Assembly (NCBI RefSeq): GCF_900537075.1
Contig: NZ_UNRA01000003.1
Location: 1 to 64,000 of the forward strand
DNA length: 64,000 bases
Direction of reading: 5' to 3'
Origin: Tropicibacter sp. Alg240-R139
GTDB taxonomy: Bacteria > Pseudomonadota > Alphaproteobacteria > Rhodobacterales > Rhodobacteraceae
How positions within the stretch are numbered: position 1 is the first letter of the stretch; each line of letters opens with the position of its first letter. Positions 48,769 through 57,513 of this stretch are shown here, one piece after another. The position numbers and the translations under genes were made by a program. Under the pieces are notes generated by a model. It ran no database searches. It saw nothing but the letters and a program-made list of their open reading frames with translations, and was not told the DNA's origin.

Positions 48769-48861
48769 AATGCATCCTCCGACACGACTCCGGCATCTGG
48801 ACCGATCAGTCTAGTCACGTCACTGGACCATTTGGTCTAGAGATGTCAATATCTCCCTCAC

Positions 48862-49425
48862 ATGACCGAACGTCCGCTTCCAACCAAAGATCGCCTGATC
48901 CGGGCTGCTGCCGATCTGTTTCGGCGCAGCGGCTATCATGGAGTTGGCCTATCGGAACTGCTGAGCGCAGCAGATGCCCCCAAGGGATCGCTTTACCATC
49001 ATTTTCCGAACGGAAAGTCCGACCTGGCAGTGGCAGCGGCGACCTGGGCTTCGGACGAAATGCTGCGGATGATCGCAGCCTCGTTCGAACCGGCCAAGGA
49101 CTTCGAGGCTGGCACCCGGACCTTGTGCCACAAGGCTGCCAAAATGTTCGACAAATCCGGCCAATGGGACGGGTGCCCGATCTCGGCGACGCTGTTTGAA
49201 GGCCCCGGCAACACGGATTTTCGCCAGCATGCCCACCACCTGTACGAAGGCTGGATCACCGAGGTCACACATCATGCAGCCCAGTTGGGGGAACCCGATC
49301 CGCGCGAGACAGCTGACACGCTGTTCATCCTGCTGCAGGGCGGCTGGCAATTGGCTCGAGCCCGCCAAAGCTCAGACGAGCTACGCAAGTTACCTGATCG
49401 GTTGTTTGCGACCAAAACCAATTGA
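48862..49425 (+). CDS. TetR/AcrR-family regulator
   Basis: A 187-aa one-domain-pair repressor. The helix-turn-helix is SGYHGVGLSELLSAADAPKG with SLYHHFPNGKSDL following, close to the LmrA/YxaF subgroup. The C-terminal ligand domain includes a cysteine (DGCPISATLFEGPG). Probable local target is the divergent hydrolase gene; TGGACCATTTGGTCTAG near 48825 is a candidate operator (dyad GACCA..TGGTC). Confidence 0.88.
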   Translation: MTERPLPTKDRLIRAAADLFRRSGYHGVGLSELLSAADAPKGSLYHHFPNGKSDLAVAAATWASDEMLRMIAASFEPAKDFEAGTRTLCHKAAKMFDKSGQWDGCPISATLFEGPGNTDFRQHAHHLYEGWITEVTHHAAQLGEPDPRETADTLFILLQGGWQLARARQSSDELRKLPDRLFATKTN

Positions 49426-49458
49426 CGCGTACCCTGCCAAACCGTTAGCCATTTCGTG

Positions 49459-49637
49459 ATGGTTCCCGAGTCGCGCATGCGCGATCGGGATGAAAAGGGA
49501 ATACGGTGCGGCCCAATCCGGGGCCAAGTCCGTGACTGCCCCCGCAACTGTGAGCGGAGAGCGAAGCCGAAACACCACTGACCGCAAGGTTGGGAAGGTC
49601 GGCCAAGCGATGACCCGCAAGTCAGGAGACCTGCCAT
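49459..49637 (+). promoter_or_regulatory. Cobalamin (adenosylcobalamin) riboswitch
   Basis: Conserved B12 riboswitch segments occur in the right order: ATGAAAAGGGAATACGGTGC; CCGTGACTGCCCCCGCAACTG; TGAGCGGAGAGC; a P-loop-rich CCACTG; then GCGATGACCCGCAAGTCAGG and AGACCTGCC (the B12 box region). It precedes the gene at 49738 by about 100 nt. On binding cobalamin it would reduce expression of that gene. Boundaries are approximate. Confidence 0.95.
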
Positions 49638-49737
49638 CGGAACTGAAACTCGAACTCGGACGGGGTGTCCGGGCCGAATCGATGGCGTTCTGCCACCTTT
49701 TCCGGTCACATGCCCTGTTCCGCGCGGAGGGCGCAAC

Positions 49738-50136
49738 ATGATCTGGAAGACCAACACTCACCTGTTCACGGCAACAGTGTGCCAGCACACAGGCAAAACC
49801 TGCCCGGCAGTTCAACGCATGGCCGAAAAACTGTCGCAAGCCATGGAGGCGTCAAAACCCGTGACCTCGGATGATTTTGAGATCGCAGGCAACAGCGTGC
49901 TCAATCATTGTCCGATGGAGTGCCCGGCCAAGTTCGAAGCCAGCCACGACCGAATCCGCATTTTCTGTGGTGTGACACCCGAGGCCGAGACAGAAGACTT
50001 GAATCGCTTTGCGGATGCCTTGTTTGATCCGCACCCGCATCCCCTGACCTCGACGAGGTTCGAACGCCCATGCGCGATTGTCGAAGCTGAACCTGTGACA
50101 GTGCATCAACCGTTAGAGCAATACGCAACCTTCTGA
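49738..50136 (+). CDS. Cysteine-rich small protein under B12-riboswitch control, function unknown
   Basis: 132 aa. Cysteines at 15 and 22 (VCQHTGKTC, C-x6-C), 58 and 62 (NHCPMEC, C-x3-C), then C77 (RIRIFCGV) and C112, plus HPHP at 99-102. The paired spacing and alternating strand-helix pattern recall thioredoxin-like [2Fe-2S] ferredoxins and the predicted metal-binding DUF1636 family; this is inference. No signal peptide. A strong GGAGG lies 7 nt before the ATG. The cobalamin riboswitch upstream ties it to cobalt/B12 economy, possibly cobalt handling, corrin reduction or a B12-independent substitute. Confidence 0.75.
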   Translation: MIWKTNTHLFTATVCQHTGKTCPAVQRMAEKLSQAMEASKPVTSDDFEIAGNSVLNHCPMECPAKFEASHDRIRIFCGVTPEAETEDLNRFADALFDPHPHPLTSTRFERPCAIVEAEPVTVHQPLEQYATF

Positions 50137-50159
50137 TAAAAAACTCCGATCCCGGAAGA

Positions 50160-50237
50160 GCTCCCGCCCGTCGTCGATGTTTCTGACGAAACATCTCCTC
50201 CCGTTGGGCCCAGCCTCGCTGCGCTCGGCGGTTGGCG
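50160..50237 (+). repeat. Two-hairpin dispersed element, copy B
   Basis: Begins 24 nt after the cysteine-rich gene. GCTCCCGCCCGTCGT, hairpin 1 (GATGTTTC tgac GAAACATC, 50176-50195), CTCCCGTTGGGCC, hairpin 2 region (GCCTCGC tgc GCTCGGC, imperfect), then GGTTGGCG. The rest of the gap to 50419 shows no gene. Confidence 0.75.
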
Positions 50238-50419
50238 ATTGTGGCAAACCAAATGCCCCAAGCGGAACCGCGCCGAGCCGAAGGCAAGGCGCCCGGCCCA
50301 AAGCCGTTAGCGAGGCTGACGCAGTCAGGATCGCTCGGGTGCGGGAGCGCTACGAGTTTGGCGTGAGGCTCGACCCCTTCTGGGCCAAGAACTGCGGAAG
50401 ATACCGTCGACAGGGCGCT

Positions 50420-50923
50420 CTACTCCAGCACACGCACCATGCGGCCGGTTGATGCCCATTGCAGCTGCTCGTCCGTTTCAACCGCGCAGGGCCGCACCGA
50501 ACGAAGGCGCGCCAGGGCGTCGCGCGGCTTCTCTCCACATTCAATCATCAGACGCAGCGCAATCATGCCTGACCGCCCGCAGCCTCCTTTGCAGTGAACC
50601 AGAACGCGCCCACCACCGGACAGCGCTTGCCGCGCTGATGCGCTTGCATCAGGCCATTGCTCCAGAACATCCTGTCCAGGCACTCCAAAATCATCAATCG
50701 GCAGGTGCACCCAACGGCAGGCCCGCCCCTGAATATCCGCGCCGAAGTTACGGGCGCCGTGCTGCAACATCTCGACCTCTGTCGTCATCGACAGCACAAT
50801 TCCTGGCGCCCAGGAAGCGATCAGATCCAGATCCGTCCCATAGTCGCCATACCGGCCCGGCAGTGGGGAAATCGCCAAGGTGCCGCCGCCGACCTGCAAC
50901 GCGTAGATCACCATTTCCGACAT
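50420..50923 (-). CDS. Dual-specificity/tyrosine phosphatase-like protein
   Basis: A 167-aa phosphatase. The active-site loop is HCKGGCGRSG (HCx5R-S/T pattern, the nucleophilic cysteine in HCK). A general-acid candidate is the aspartate in LPIDDFGVP. Length and motif fit the small DSP/PTP-like group found in Alphaproteobacteria. The start at 50923 (MSEMVIYALQVGGG) is chosen; the frame stays open for 44 more codons over the dnaX upstream region, but without family similarity. It is divergent from dnaX. Confidence 0.82.
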   Translation of the reverse strand: MSEMVIYALQVGGGTLAISPLPGRYGDYGTDLDLIASWAPGIVLSMTTEVEMLQHGARNFGADIQGRACRWVHLPIDDFGVPGQDVLEQWPDASASARQALSGGGRVLVHCKGGCGRSGMIALRLMIECGEKPRDALARLRSVRPCAVETDEQLQWASTGRMVRVLE

Positions 50924-51093
50924 GACTTCCCCCAAGGAATTCAACAGGCTCAAACGTACAGCCAACAGATGCAATTCCAAAACTTGTACAGCCAGCCCGA
51001 CCAATTCCAAACGAAATTCGCGCACGGTGGCTGTGGACGCCGATGGCTGCGGCAACTACGCTACGGCTTCATGACGAATCCGGCAGAGCAGAT

Positions 51094-52854
51094 ATGACCG
51101 ACACAGCCCCCACCCCTTATCAGGTTCTGGCCCGTAAATACCGCCCTGAAACCTTTGCCGACCTCGTCGGACAGGACGCAATGGTGCGGACGCTGAAGAA
51201 CGCGTTTGAAGCGGACCGGATCGCCCAGGCCTTTGTCATGACTGGCATTCGCGGCACGGGTAAGACCACGACCGCGCGAATCATCGCCAAGGGCATGAAC
51301 TGCATCGGGCCGGATGGTCAGGGGCAGCCGACAACCGAACCTTGCGGCCAGTGCGAGCATTGCGTGGCCATCATGGAAGGTCGCCATGTCGACGTCATGG
51401 AAATGGACGCCGCCAGCCGCACTGGTGTCGGCGACATCCGTGAAATCATTGACTCGGTACGCTATCGAGCTGCTTCGGCCCGCTACAAGATCTACATCAT
51501 CGACGAAGTGCACATGCTGTCGACCAGCGCCTTCAATGCGTTACTGAAAACGCTTGAAGAGCCGCCCGCGCATGTGAAATTCATCTTCGCGACCACTGAA
51601 ATCCGCAAGGTTCCGGTGACGGTTCTGTCACGTTGCCAGAGATTTGATTTACGCCGGATCGAGCCCGAAGACATGATCGCGCTGATGCGCAAGATTGCCG
51701 GGGCAGAAAACGCCGAGATCACGGACGATGCATTGGCCTTGATCACCCGAGCCGCCGAAGGGTCGGCGCGCGACGCCACATCATTGCTGGATCAGGCGAT
51801 CAGCCACGGCGCGGGCGAGACCACCGCTGATCAGGTCCGCGCCATGCTGGGTCTGGCGGACCGGGGCCGCGTATTGGACCTGATGGATATGATCTTGCGT
51901 GGCGATGCTGCAGGCGCGTTGACGGAACTCAGTGCGCAGTACGCCGAAGGTGCTGATCCTCTGGCCGTGCTACGCGATCTGGCGGAAATCACGCATTGGG
52001 TTTCTGTGGTCAAGATTACTCCAGATGCAGCCGAAGACCCCACGATCTCACCCGATGAGCGCACCCGTGGCGCACAGATGGCCGAAGCCTTGCCAATGCG
52101 CGTGCTGACGCGGATATGGCAGATGTTACTGAAAGCTCTGGAAGAGGTAGCAGCCGCCCCCAACGCCATGATGGCCGCCGAGATGGCGGTGATCCGTCTG
52201 ACCCATGTGGCTGATCTGCCCAGCCCGGAAGAATTGATCCGCAGGTTGCAGGACACACCACCTCCGCCGTCGCCGAACCCAGGCGGCGGAATGCCTGCAC
52301 CAGGGAACGGTGCACCTGTGGCAAGCCAGAGCGCAACGTCGGCCTACACCTCGGCCCCAATCGGCACAGGTGGCGGCGGAACGGCGACGGCGCTTGCGCA
52401 GGACACGGCGACGGCATTGGCGCGGTATCCGACATTTGAACACGTGGTGGAGTTGATCCGCACGCGGCGCGATGTAAAGCTGCTGGTGGACGTCGAAACT
52501 GGCGTGCGGCTGGTGGCCTATCAACCCGGACGGATCGAGCTCACCCCTTCCGAGGATGCACCCCGTGATCTGGCCGCCCGACTGGGCAGCAGACTGCAAT
52601 CCTGGACCGGCAACCGTTGGGCCGTGTCGGTTGTTTCAGACGGTGATGCACCCACGATCGCCGAATTGCGAGATGCGGCCGAGAATGCCTTGCGCAACGA
52701 AGCAGAGGCGCACCCATTGGTTCAGGCCATTTTTGCCGAATTCCCCAAAGCCAAGATCACCAACATCCAAACACCCGAAGACTTGGCCGCCAAGGTTGAA
52801 ACCGAAGCCCTGCCTGAGGTCGAAGATGAATGGGATCCGTTCGACGACGAATGA
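51094..52854 (+). CDS. dnaX: DNA polymerase III subunits gamma/tau
   Basis: A 586-aa AAA+ clamp-loader ATPase. Walker A GIRGTGKTTTAR, a zinc site CGQCEHC, Walker B IIDEVHML and sensor 1 FIFATTEIRKVP are intact. A proline/glycine-rich linker (about residues 390-440) leads to domain IV/V, ending EDEWDPFDDE. The start is the ATG at 51094 (MTDTAPTPYQVLARKYRPE). I saw no A6-type slippery site for a programmed frameshift. It heads dnaX-ebfC-recR. Confidence 0.95.
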   Translation: MTDTAPTPYQVLARKYRPETFADLVGQDAMVRTLKNAFEADRIAQAFVMTGIRGTGKTTTARIIAKGMNCIGPDGQGQPTTEPCGQCEHCVAIMEGRHVDVMEMDAASRTGVGDIREIIDSVRYRAASARYKIYIIDEVHMLSTSAFNALLKTLEEPPAHVKFIFATTEIRKVPVTVLSRCQRFDLRRIEPEDMIALMRKIAGAENAEITDDALALITRAAEGSARDATSLLDQAISHGAGETTADQVRAMLGLADRGRVLDLMDMILRGDAAGALTELSAQYAEGADPLAVLRDLAEITHWVSVVKITPDAAEDPTISPDERTRGAQMAEALPMRVLTRIWQMLLKALEEVAAAPNAMMAAEMAVIRLTHVADLPSPEELIRRLQDTPPPPSPNPGGGMPAPGNGAPVASQSATSAYTSAPIGTGGGGTATALAQDTATALARYPTFEHVVELIRTRRDVKLLVDVETGVRLVAYQPGRIELTPSEDAPRDLAARLGSRLQSWTGNRWAVSVVSDGDAPTIAELRDAAENALRNEAEAHPLVQAIFAEFPKAKITNIQTPEDLAAKVETEALPEVEDEWDPFDDE

Positions 52855-52974
52855 CCATCAGGGTTTCCACTAGTCATCTCAATCTGAACAACCAGAGTTC
52901 TCGAGCCCGCAACCCTTGCACACAAAGGGGACGGCCCGTATCTACGCCTCAACGCATTTGCTAGGAGACACGAC

Positions 52975-53319
52975 ATGCTCAAAGGACTTGGTGGCCTGGG
53001 CGACATGGCCAAGATGATGAAATCGGCGCAGGAACTACAGACCAAGATGACAGACATGCAGGACGAACTGCACAACGTCATGGTCGTCGGCGAATCCGGC
53101 GCGGGTCTGGTCAAGGCAACCGCTTCGGCCAAAGGCGAGCTCAAAGGCTTGGACATCGATCCGTCGATCTTTAACGGCGACGACAAAGAAGTGGTCGAAG
53201 ACCTAATCCTGGCCGCCATCAAGGACGCGCAGACCAAAGCCGCCGACAAAGCGCAGGAAGAGATGACCAAGCTGACCGAAAGCATGGGCCTGCCCAAGGA
53301 CGTCAAACTGCCGTTTTAA
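52975..53319 (+). CDS. ebfC: YbaB/EbfC nucleoid-associated protein
   Basis: A 114-aa DNA-binding protein that starts MLKGLGGLGDMAKMMKSAQE, with the typical VVGESGAGLVKATASAKGEL beta segment and a C-terminal helix (QEEMTKLTESMGLPKDVKLP). It commonly lies between dnaX and recR, as here. AGGAG precedes the start. Confidence 0.95.
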   Translation: MLKGLGGLGDMAKMMKSAQELQTKMTDMQDELHNVMVVGESGAGLVKATASAKGELKGLDIDPSIFNGDDKEVVEDLILAAIKDAQTKAADKAQEEMTKLTESMGLPKDVKLPF

Positions 53320-53339
53320 GTCGACCTGTGAATGAGGTA

Positions 53340-53359
53340 CGAGGGCGCCCGCGCCCTCG
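53340..53359. other. Perfect palindrome between ebfC and recR
   Basis: CGAGGGCGC (53340-53348) pairs with GCGCCCTCG (53351-53359) with only CC between. No T tract follows. Possible mRNA stability or processing element. Confidence 0.45.
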
Positions 53360-53410
53360 ACCTGATGCGCCTGACGCCCTAGACTGACACAAAACAACGG
53401 GCACGGGCAC

Positions 53411-54001
53411 ATGAGCAATTCAGACATCGACAACCTGATCGAATTGATGGCCAAGCTTCCCGGGCTTGGCCCACGCTCGGCCCGTCGCGCAGTGCTGCAC
53501 TTGATCCGCAAACGCGCTCTGTTGCTGACCCCGCTGGCCGACACGATCCAAACAGTCGCCGCCACCGCGCGCGAATGCCTGAACTGCGGCAATGTTGGCA
53601 CAACCGACATCTGCGAAATCTGCGTCTCGGAAAAACGCGCTACGGGCGAGTTATGTGTCGTCGAAGATGTGGCCGACCTTTGGGCGATGGAACGCTCGGG
53701 CGTGTTTCGCGGTCGCTATCATGTTCTGGGTGGTACGCTGTCGGCGCTCGACGCCATCGGACCTGAAGAACTACGCATCCCCCGTCTGATCGACCGAGTC
53801 ACCGGCGAAAACATAACCGAGGTGATCCTGGCGCTGAACGCCACGATCGACGGCCAGACCACCGCCCATTACATCGCCGACCTGCTTTATGGCCGTGTAC
53901 GCCTGACATCTTTGGCCCAAGGCGTACCCATCGGTGGCGAGCTGGATTACCTGGACGACGGAACAATCACCGCCGCCATGCAAGCTCGCAAGGAGCTTTA
54001 G
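53411..54001 (+). CDS. recR: Recombination mediator RecR
   Basis: A 196-aa protein of the RecFOR pathway that helps load RecA onto SSB-coated DNA. An N-terminal helix-hairpin-helix ([17 protein letters not shown]) is followed by a zinc finger [16 protein letters not shown] and a Toprim domain ([14 protein letters not shown]). The stop codon TAG overlaps the stop of the convergent exporter gene. Confidence 0.96.
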   Translation: MSNSDIDNLIELMAKLPGLGPRSARRAVLHLIRKRALLLTPLADTIQTVAATARECLNCGNVGTTDICEICVSEKRATGELCVVEDVADLWAMERSGVFRGRYHVLGGTLSALDAIGPEELRIPRLIDRVTGENITEVILALNATIDGQTTAHYIADLLYGRVRLTSLAQGVPIGGELDYLDDGTITAAMQARKEL

Positions 54002-54846
54002 GCCGCTTCTCGCTGTGACCACAGGACAGCCACGCAGACTACGACCCCGCCAATCGCTGTCTGCACCGCCGGAACTTCGGCCAGAAAAACCCAGGCCAGC
54101 AGTGGCGCCAGTGGCATCTCGAGAGTGGAAATCAGCGCAGTTTGCGCAGGCGGCAGGCGCCGCGCGCCTTCGGCTAATGTGACCGACGCGACTGCAAAAA
54201 ACAGACCAAAGACCAGGGCAATACCAATCTCTGACAGGGGAACGGATAATGGATCGCCAAAGTTCGCGCCAAGTGGGACAAGAAACAGCGACGACATTGC
54301 AGCCGGAAACCCTGCGGGCGTGTCCGGCCAAATCCGGTAGATCACCATTATACCAGCCATCATCAGAGTCATCCAAAGGGCCAACAAATCGCCCGTCAGA
54401 TGACCGCTGACGCCCGAGCCCCAGAAGATCACCGCCACACCGCCACAGGTCACTGCACTGGCGATCAGGGTTTTCAATCCGGGCCGTTCGCCGATGAAGA
54501 TCCACGCCAGTGCTGCGGCCAGGAATGGCGACGCAGCATAGATCATCGACACATTAGCGACCGAGCTTAGCTTGAATGCTGGGATAAAGGCTGCCGTGCC
54601 TGCTGCCCCCAGGACGGCCACCGCCACAGATGGGCCACGAAAGACACGGACCTCTTCCCGCAATATCCCGCGCACGGCCAGATAGCACAGCGTAAATCCA
54701 GCAGCCGCAAGTCCTCGCCAAAACAAGATTTCCCATGCGCCCGCCGATACCCCCTTGGTGAAAATTCCCGCTGCACTGAATACGATGGCCGAGACCACCA
54801 CCAATCCAACTCCGGTGCTGCGTTGAATAGAAATTTGCTGTGTCAC
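53998..54846 (-). CDS. EamA/DMT-family exporter
   Basis: A 282-aa membrane protein with ten predicted helices in two EamA repeats ([38 protein letters not shown]). I choose a GTG start at 54846 because GGAGG lies 5 nt upstream; the frame is open to 54909. Its substrate is unknown. Second of three EamA proteins in the window. Confidence 0.85.
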   Translation of the reverse strand: MTQQISIQRSTGVGLVVVSAIVFSAAGIFTKGVSAGAWEILFWRGLAAAGFTLCYLAVRGILREEVRVFRGPSVAVAVLGAAGTAAFIPAFKLSSVANVSMIYAASPFLAAALAWIFIGERPGLKTLIASAVTCGGVAVIFWGSGVSGHLTGDLLALWMTLMMAGIMVIYRIWPDTPAGFPAAMSSLFLVPLGANFGDPLSVPLSEIGIALVFGLFFAVASVTLAEGARRLPPAQTALISTLEMPLAPLLAWVFLAEVPAVQTAIGGVVVCVAVLWSQREAA

Positions 54847-55018
54847 ACGCCCCTCCGACTTTTGTAGGCCGGAAATACGACACCGCTCCTGACAGCTGTC
54901 TGTCAGCACTCTTGTTCGGCAACTGGTTGGGGCTCTGCTTCAACAAGCATAGTGGCCCTTACAGTATGACAAGCAACTACTGAAACCGGGCGTGCAAGAC
55001 ATCAATGCGCCTAAAGGC

Positions 55019-55414
55019 CTAGGGTTTGACTCCAATCTCAATCAGGTTGCCGTCGGGATCGCGAATGTAGACAGACATAATCGGGCTACTTGCTCCGGTG
55101 CGATCGACGGGACCATCTTCGATTGGAACCTCTAGCTGGAACAAGTGTTGGGTCCATTCATTGATCGTATGGTCCGTCAGAAAGCAAAGATCGGCTGACC
55201 CTGGTAAAGGATGCCGCGCCTTTGGATCAAAAGGGCGTTTAGCGGAGTGGAGATTAATCTTCTGCCGCCCAAACTTGAGCGCCGTTCGAGTAGAGCCATC
55301 AGCTGGATGAAACTCTTCGACCAAAAGTCCCAACACATCGGTATAAAACGCAACTGTTGCGGGGATGTCGGCAACGGTCAGAACCAGATGATCGAGCGAG
55401 GTGACAGAGGGCAT
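55019..55414 (-). CDS. VOC-family protein (glyoxalase/bleomycin resistance-like)
   Basis: A 131-aa single-unit VOC metalloenzyme fold: LDHLVLTVADIPATVAFYTD start with a metal-ligand histidine, and RDPDGNLIEIGVKP end with a ligand glutamate. Members include dioxygenases, isomerases and resistance proteins; the reaction here is unknown. It is divergent from the hot-dog dehydratase gene, which begins 38 nt away. Confidence 0.85.
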   Translation of the reverse strand: MPSVTSLDHLVLTVADIPATVAFYTDVLGLLVEEFHPADGSTRTALKFGRQKINLHSAKRPFDPKARHPLPGSADLCFLTDHTINEWTQHLFQLEVPIEDGPVDRTGASSPIMSVYIRDPDGNLIEIGVKP

Positions 55415-55452
55415 GCATTGTCCTTTGTGGTGATCCGCGTAAGGTGCCCGCT

Positions 55453-56259
55453 ATGACACTAGCTGACCAGCCCGAAATCCAAAACGACAGAATGGACCCT
55501 GCCCGCGCGCTGGCGTTCCAGATCGCTTTGGGGCAAGACCCTTCGATCGAGGCTGAAACACCCTTGCCTCCGTTTTTTCATCAGCTCTATTTCTGGACCC
55601 CGCGCCCGCCCAACGAACTTGGGCGTGATGGCCATCCGCAGGTTGGCGGTGGGCTGATCCCCGACATGGGATTGCCGCGCCGGATGTGGGCCGGAGGTCG
55701 TTTGACATTTTCGGCTCCTTTGCGGGCCGGGGTGGCGGCCGAGCGCCGTTCGACTCTGGAAAGCAAGACATCGAAGAAGGGGCGTACAGGACCGTTGGCA
55801 TTTGTCACTCTGCGCCATGACATCTGGCAAAACGGAGCTCTGTGTCTGAGCGAGTGGCAGGATCTGGTCTATCGCGAAGACCCCAGCAATGATGCGCCCA
55901 AGTCGACCGCGCCCCAAGCGCGCACGGACGAGACCGACATGCAAAAGGCCAGCTTCGATTCAACGTTCCTGTTTCGTTACTCAGCGTTAACTTTCAATGG
56001 GCACCGGATCCACTATGATCTGGACTATGCCCGTGAAGTTGAAGGATATTCGGGTCTCGTGGTGCATGGGCCGCTGCTGGCACAGAAACTGATGTTGCTC
56101 GCAACCGAAGTGATCGGACCATTGGCAGAATTTTCGTTCCGTGCGTCATCCCCATTGATGCATTTCGAGCAGGCAGAGTTTTGTCGAAACGGCAATGATC
56201 TTTGGGCGCGTGGCTCGGACGGGCGACTTTGCATGCAGGCGGTGGCGGTGGCTGAATGA
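55453..56259 (+). CDS. FAS1-like/MaoC-type hot-dog dehydratase
   Basis: A 268-aa double hot-dog protein (MaoC/HTD2 family). The C-terminal domain carries the hydratase motif FNGHRIHYDLDYAREVEGY (catalytic His), then GLVVHGPLLAQ. Related proteins act as mesaconyl- or itaconyl-CoA hydratases; the substrate here is not certain. The ATG at 55453 follows AAGGTG by 6 nt. Confidence 0.8.
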   Translation: MTLADQPEIQNDRMDPARALAFQIALGQDPSIEAETPLPPFFHQLYFWTPRPPNELGRDGHPQVGGGLIPDMGLPRRMWAGGRLTFSAPLRAGVAAERRSTLESKTSKKGRTGPLAFVTLRHDIWQNGALCLSEWQDLVYREDPSNDAPKSTAPQARTDETDMQKASFDSTFLFRYSALTFNGHRIHYDLDYAREVEGYSGLVVHGPLLAQKLMLLATEVIGPLAEFSFRASSPLMHFEQAEFCRNGNDLWARGSDGRLCMQAVAVAE

Positions 56260-56296
56260 AACCTAAATCGCGAAAGCGCGGCTAAGGTCTTTTCAT

Positions 56297-56375
56297 GCGC
56301 CAACCGCCGCGCGAAGCGCGGCCAGGCCCAACCGGAGGCGGCGGTCCGCATGGACCGTCAACGACGGGCGGGAGC
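56297..56375 (-). repeat. Two-hairpin dispersed element, copy C
   Basis: Minus-strand orientation, beginning 42 nt after the stop of the FAD oxidoreductase gene. GCTCCCGCCCGTCGT, hairpin 1 (CGGTCC atgc GGACCG, 56342-56357), CCTCCGGTTGGGCC, hairpin 2 (GCCGCGC ttc GCGCGGC, 56306-56322), GGTTGGCG. Linkers match copies A and B; hairpin 1 does not match in sequence but pairs perfectly. Confidence 0.75.
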
Positions 56376-56416
56376 ACCTCTGAATCTGGTGCTGCCATCT
56401 CGAAACACTAAGGTCT

Positions 56417-57451
56417 TCACAAGCTTTTCTCTGAGCGGAATTCATCAGGGATTTCATCGCGCCCTTCCAGCATCAGATCCGCCATCACCTCTGCGATTTT
56501 TGGGGCCATGCCAAACCCAATTTTAAAACCACCGTTGGCGATGAACTGTCTCGGATAGAGCGGATGTTCGCCCAGCATCGGTGCACGGCTTTTGGTTCGG
56601 GGTCGAACCCCGGCCCAACGTTCAATGACCTCTGCCCCATGCAACAAAGGCAGAGCGCGAATGGCGCGGTCCAGTACATCATCCAGCTGTTTGTCCGTGG
56701 TATCCGGGGCGTCATACTCTCTCTCTGACGTCGACCCGATCGCCAGTGTTCCGTTCGCATGTGGAATGAAATGCAGCGAATCTGCATAGAGTTGCGGGAC
56801 TTCTCCGGCGTCAAACCGCAGCAATGCGGCTTGCCCCTTTACGCCGTTGCCAACTGTTTTTCCCATTGCCTCGGACAGTTCCAACAATCCAGCCACTCCG
56901 GTGGCATGCACCACCTGGCCGCGATCCTCGCCGCTTGCCACAACCTGAACACCCATTGTTTGCAACGCCGCGACCAAAGCCGCACAAGCCAGGCGTGGGT
57001 GCATTCGGGCGCTTAGTGTGTCGTGGATGACAAATCCTGTCAGACTGGGGGGGCACCATCCCCCCATCTCTGACACCGGTTTCACACTCCAATCGGCCTT
57101 GCCTTGCCACAAATCCTTGGCAGTTTCAGCGCGCTTGTGCGCCAATTCCAATGTGCGCGTGTCGGCAATTGGCTGCAGTCGCCCCAATCGCCCATACCCT
57201 GAAGAAACGCCTCCCACCTGCTCAACCCGAAACCAGAACGCCTCAGCCATGATCAGACTGTCGAATTGAAACGCCTTCTTGGCGTTCCAGTTCTCGGGCA
57301 CGTGCGGAGCCAAAGCCCCAACCAATCCACCGCTGGACCCGGCACCTGCGCCATAAGGATCAATTACTTGCACTTTTGCGCCGCGCTGTGCGCAGGTCCA
57401 CGCAATAGACAGGCCAAAGATACCGGCCCCGCGTATCGTCACATCTGCCAT
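56417..57451 (-). CDS. FAD-dependent amine/glycine oxidase-like protein
   Basis: A 344-aa DAO-family flavoprotein. The FAD-binding GAGIFG is at residues 8-13; ATGVAGL and VIERWAGVRPRTKSRAPMLG match glycine oxidase (ThiO)-like proteins, and NGGFKIGFGMAPKIAEVM is the C-terminal FAD contact. It is divergent from mnmD, raising the possibility that it is the separate MnmC1-like oxidase of tRNA wobble modification; sequence alone does not decide between that and a general amine oxidase. The ATG at 57451 is chosen over a TTG two codons earlier. Confidence 0.75.
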   Translation of the reverse strand: MADVTIRGAGIFGLSIAWTCAQRGAKVQVIDPYGAGAGSSGGLVGALAPHVPENWNAKKAFQFDSLIMAEAFWFRVEQVGGVSSGYGRLGRLQPIADTRTLELAHKRAETAKDLWQGKADWSVKPVSEMGGWCPPSLTGFVIHDTLSARMHPRLACAALVAALQTMGVQVVASGEDRGQVVHATGVAGLLELSEAMGKTVGNGVKGQAALLRFDAGEVPQLYADSLHFIPHANGTLAIGSTSEREYDAPDTTDKQLDDVLDRAIRALPLLHGAEVIERWAGVRPRTKSRAPMLGEHPLYPRQFIANGGFKIGFGMAPKIAEVMADLMLEGRDEIPDEFRSEKSL

Positions 57452-57513
57452 TGCCAATCTGTGCCGCCTTCGTCAGTGTCGCGCTGTTTCACCAGCCTTT
57501 AGGGGATAATGCC

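Noticed and set aside
51094-52854. Programmed frameshift in dnaX producing the gamma subunit
   Set aside because: No A-rich slippery heptamer with a stimulatory hairpin was seen; a full-length product is the simplest reading.
35333-56375. The dispersed element as an integron attC site
   Set aside because: It contains GTTGGGC/GCCCAAC (a core-site-like heptamer), but lacks the paired RYYYAAC/GTTRRRY ends in the right positions, and no integrase or cassette array is near.
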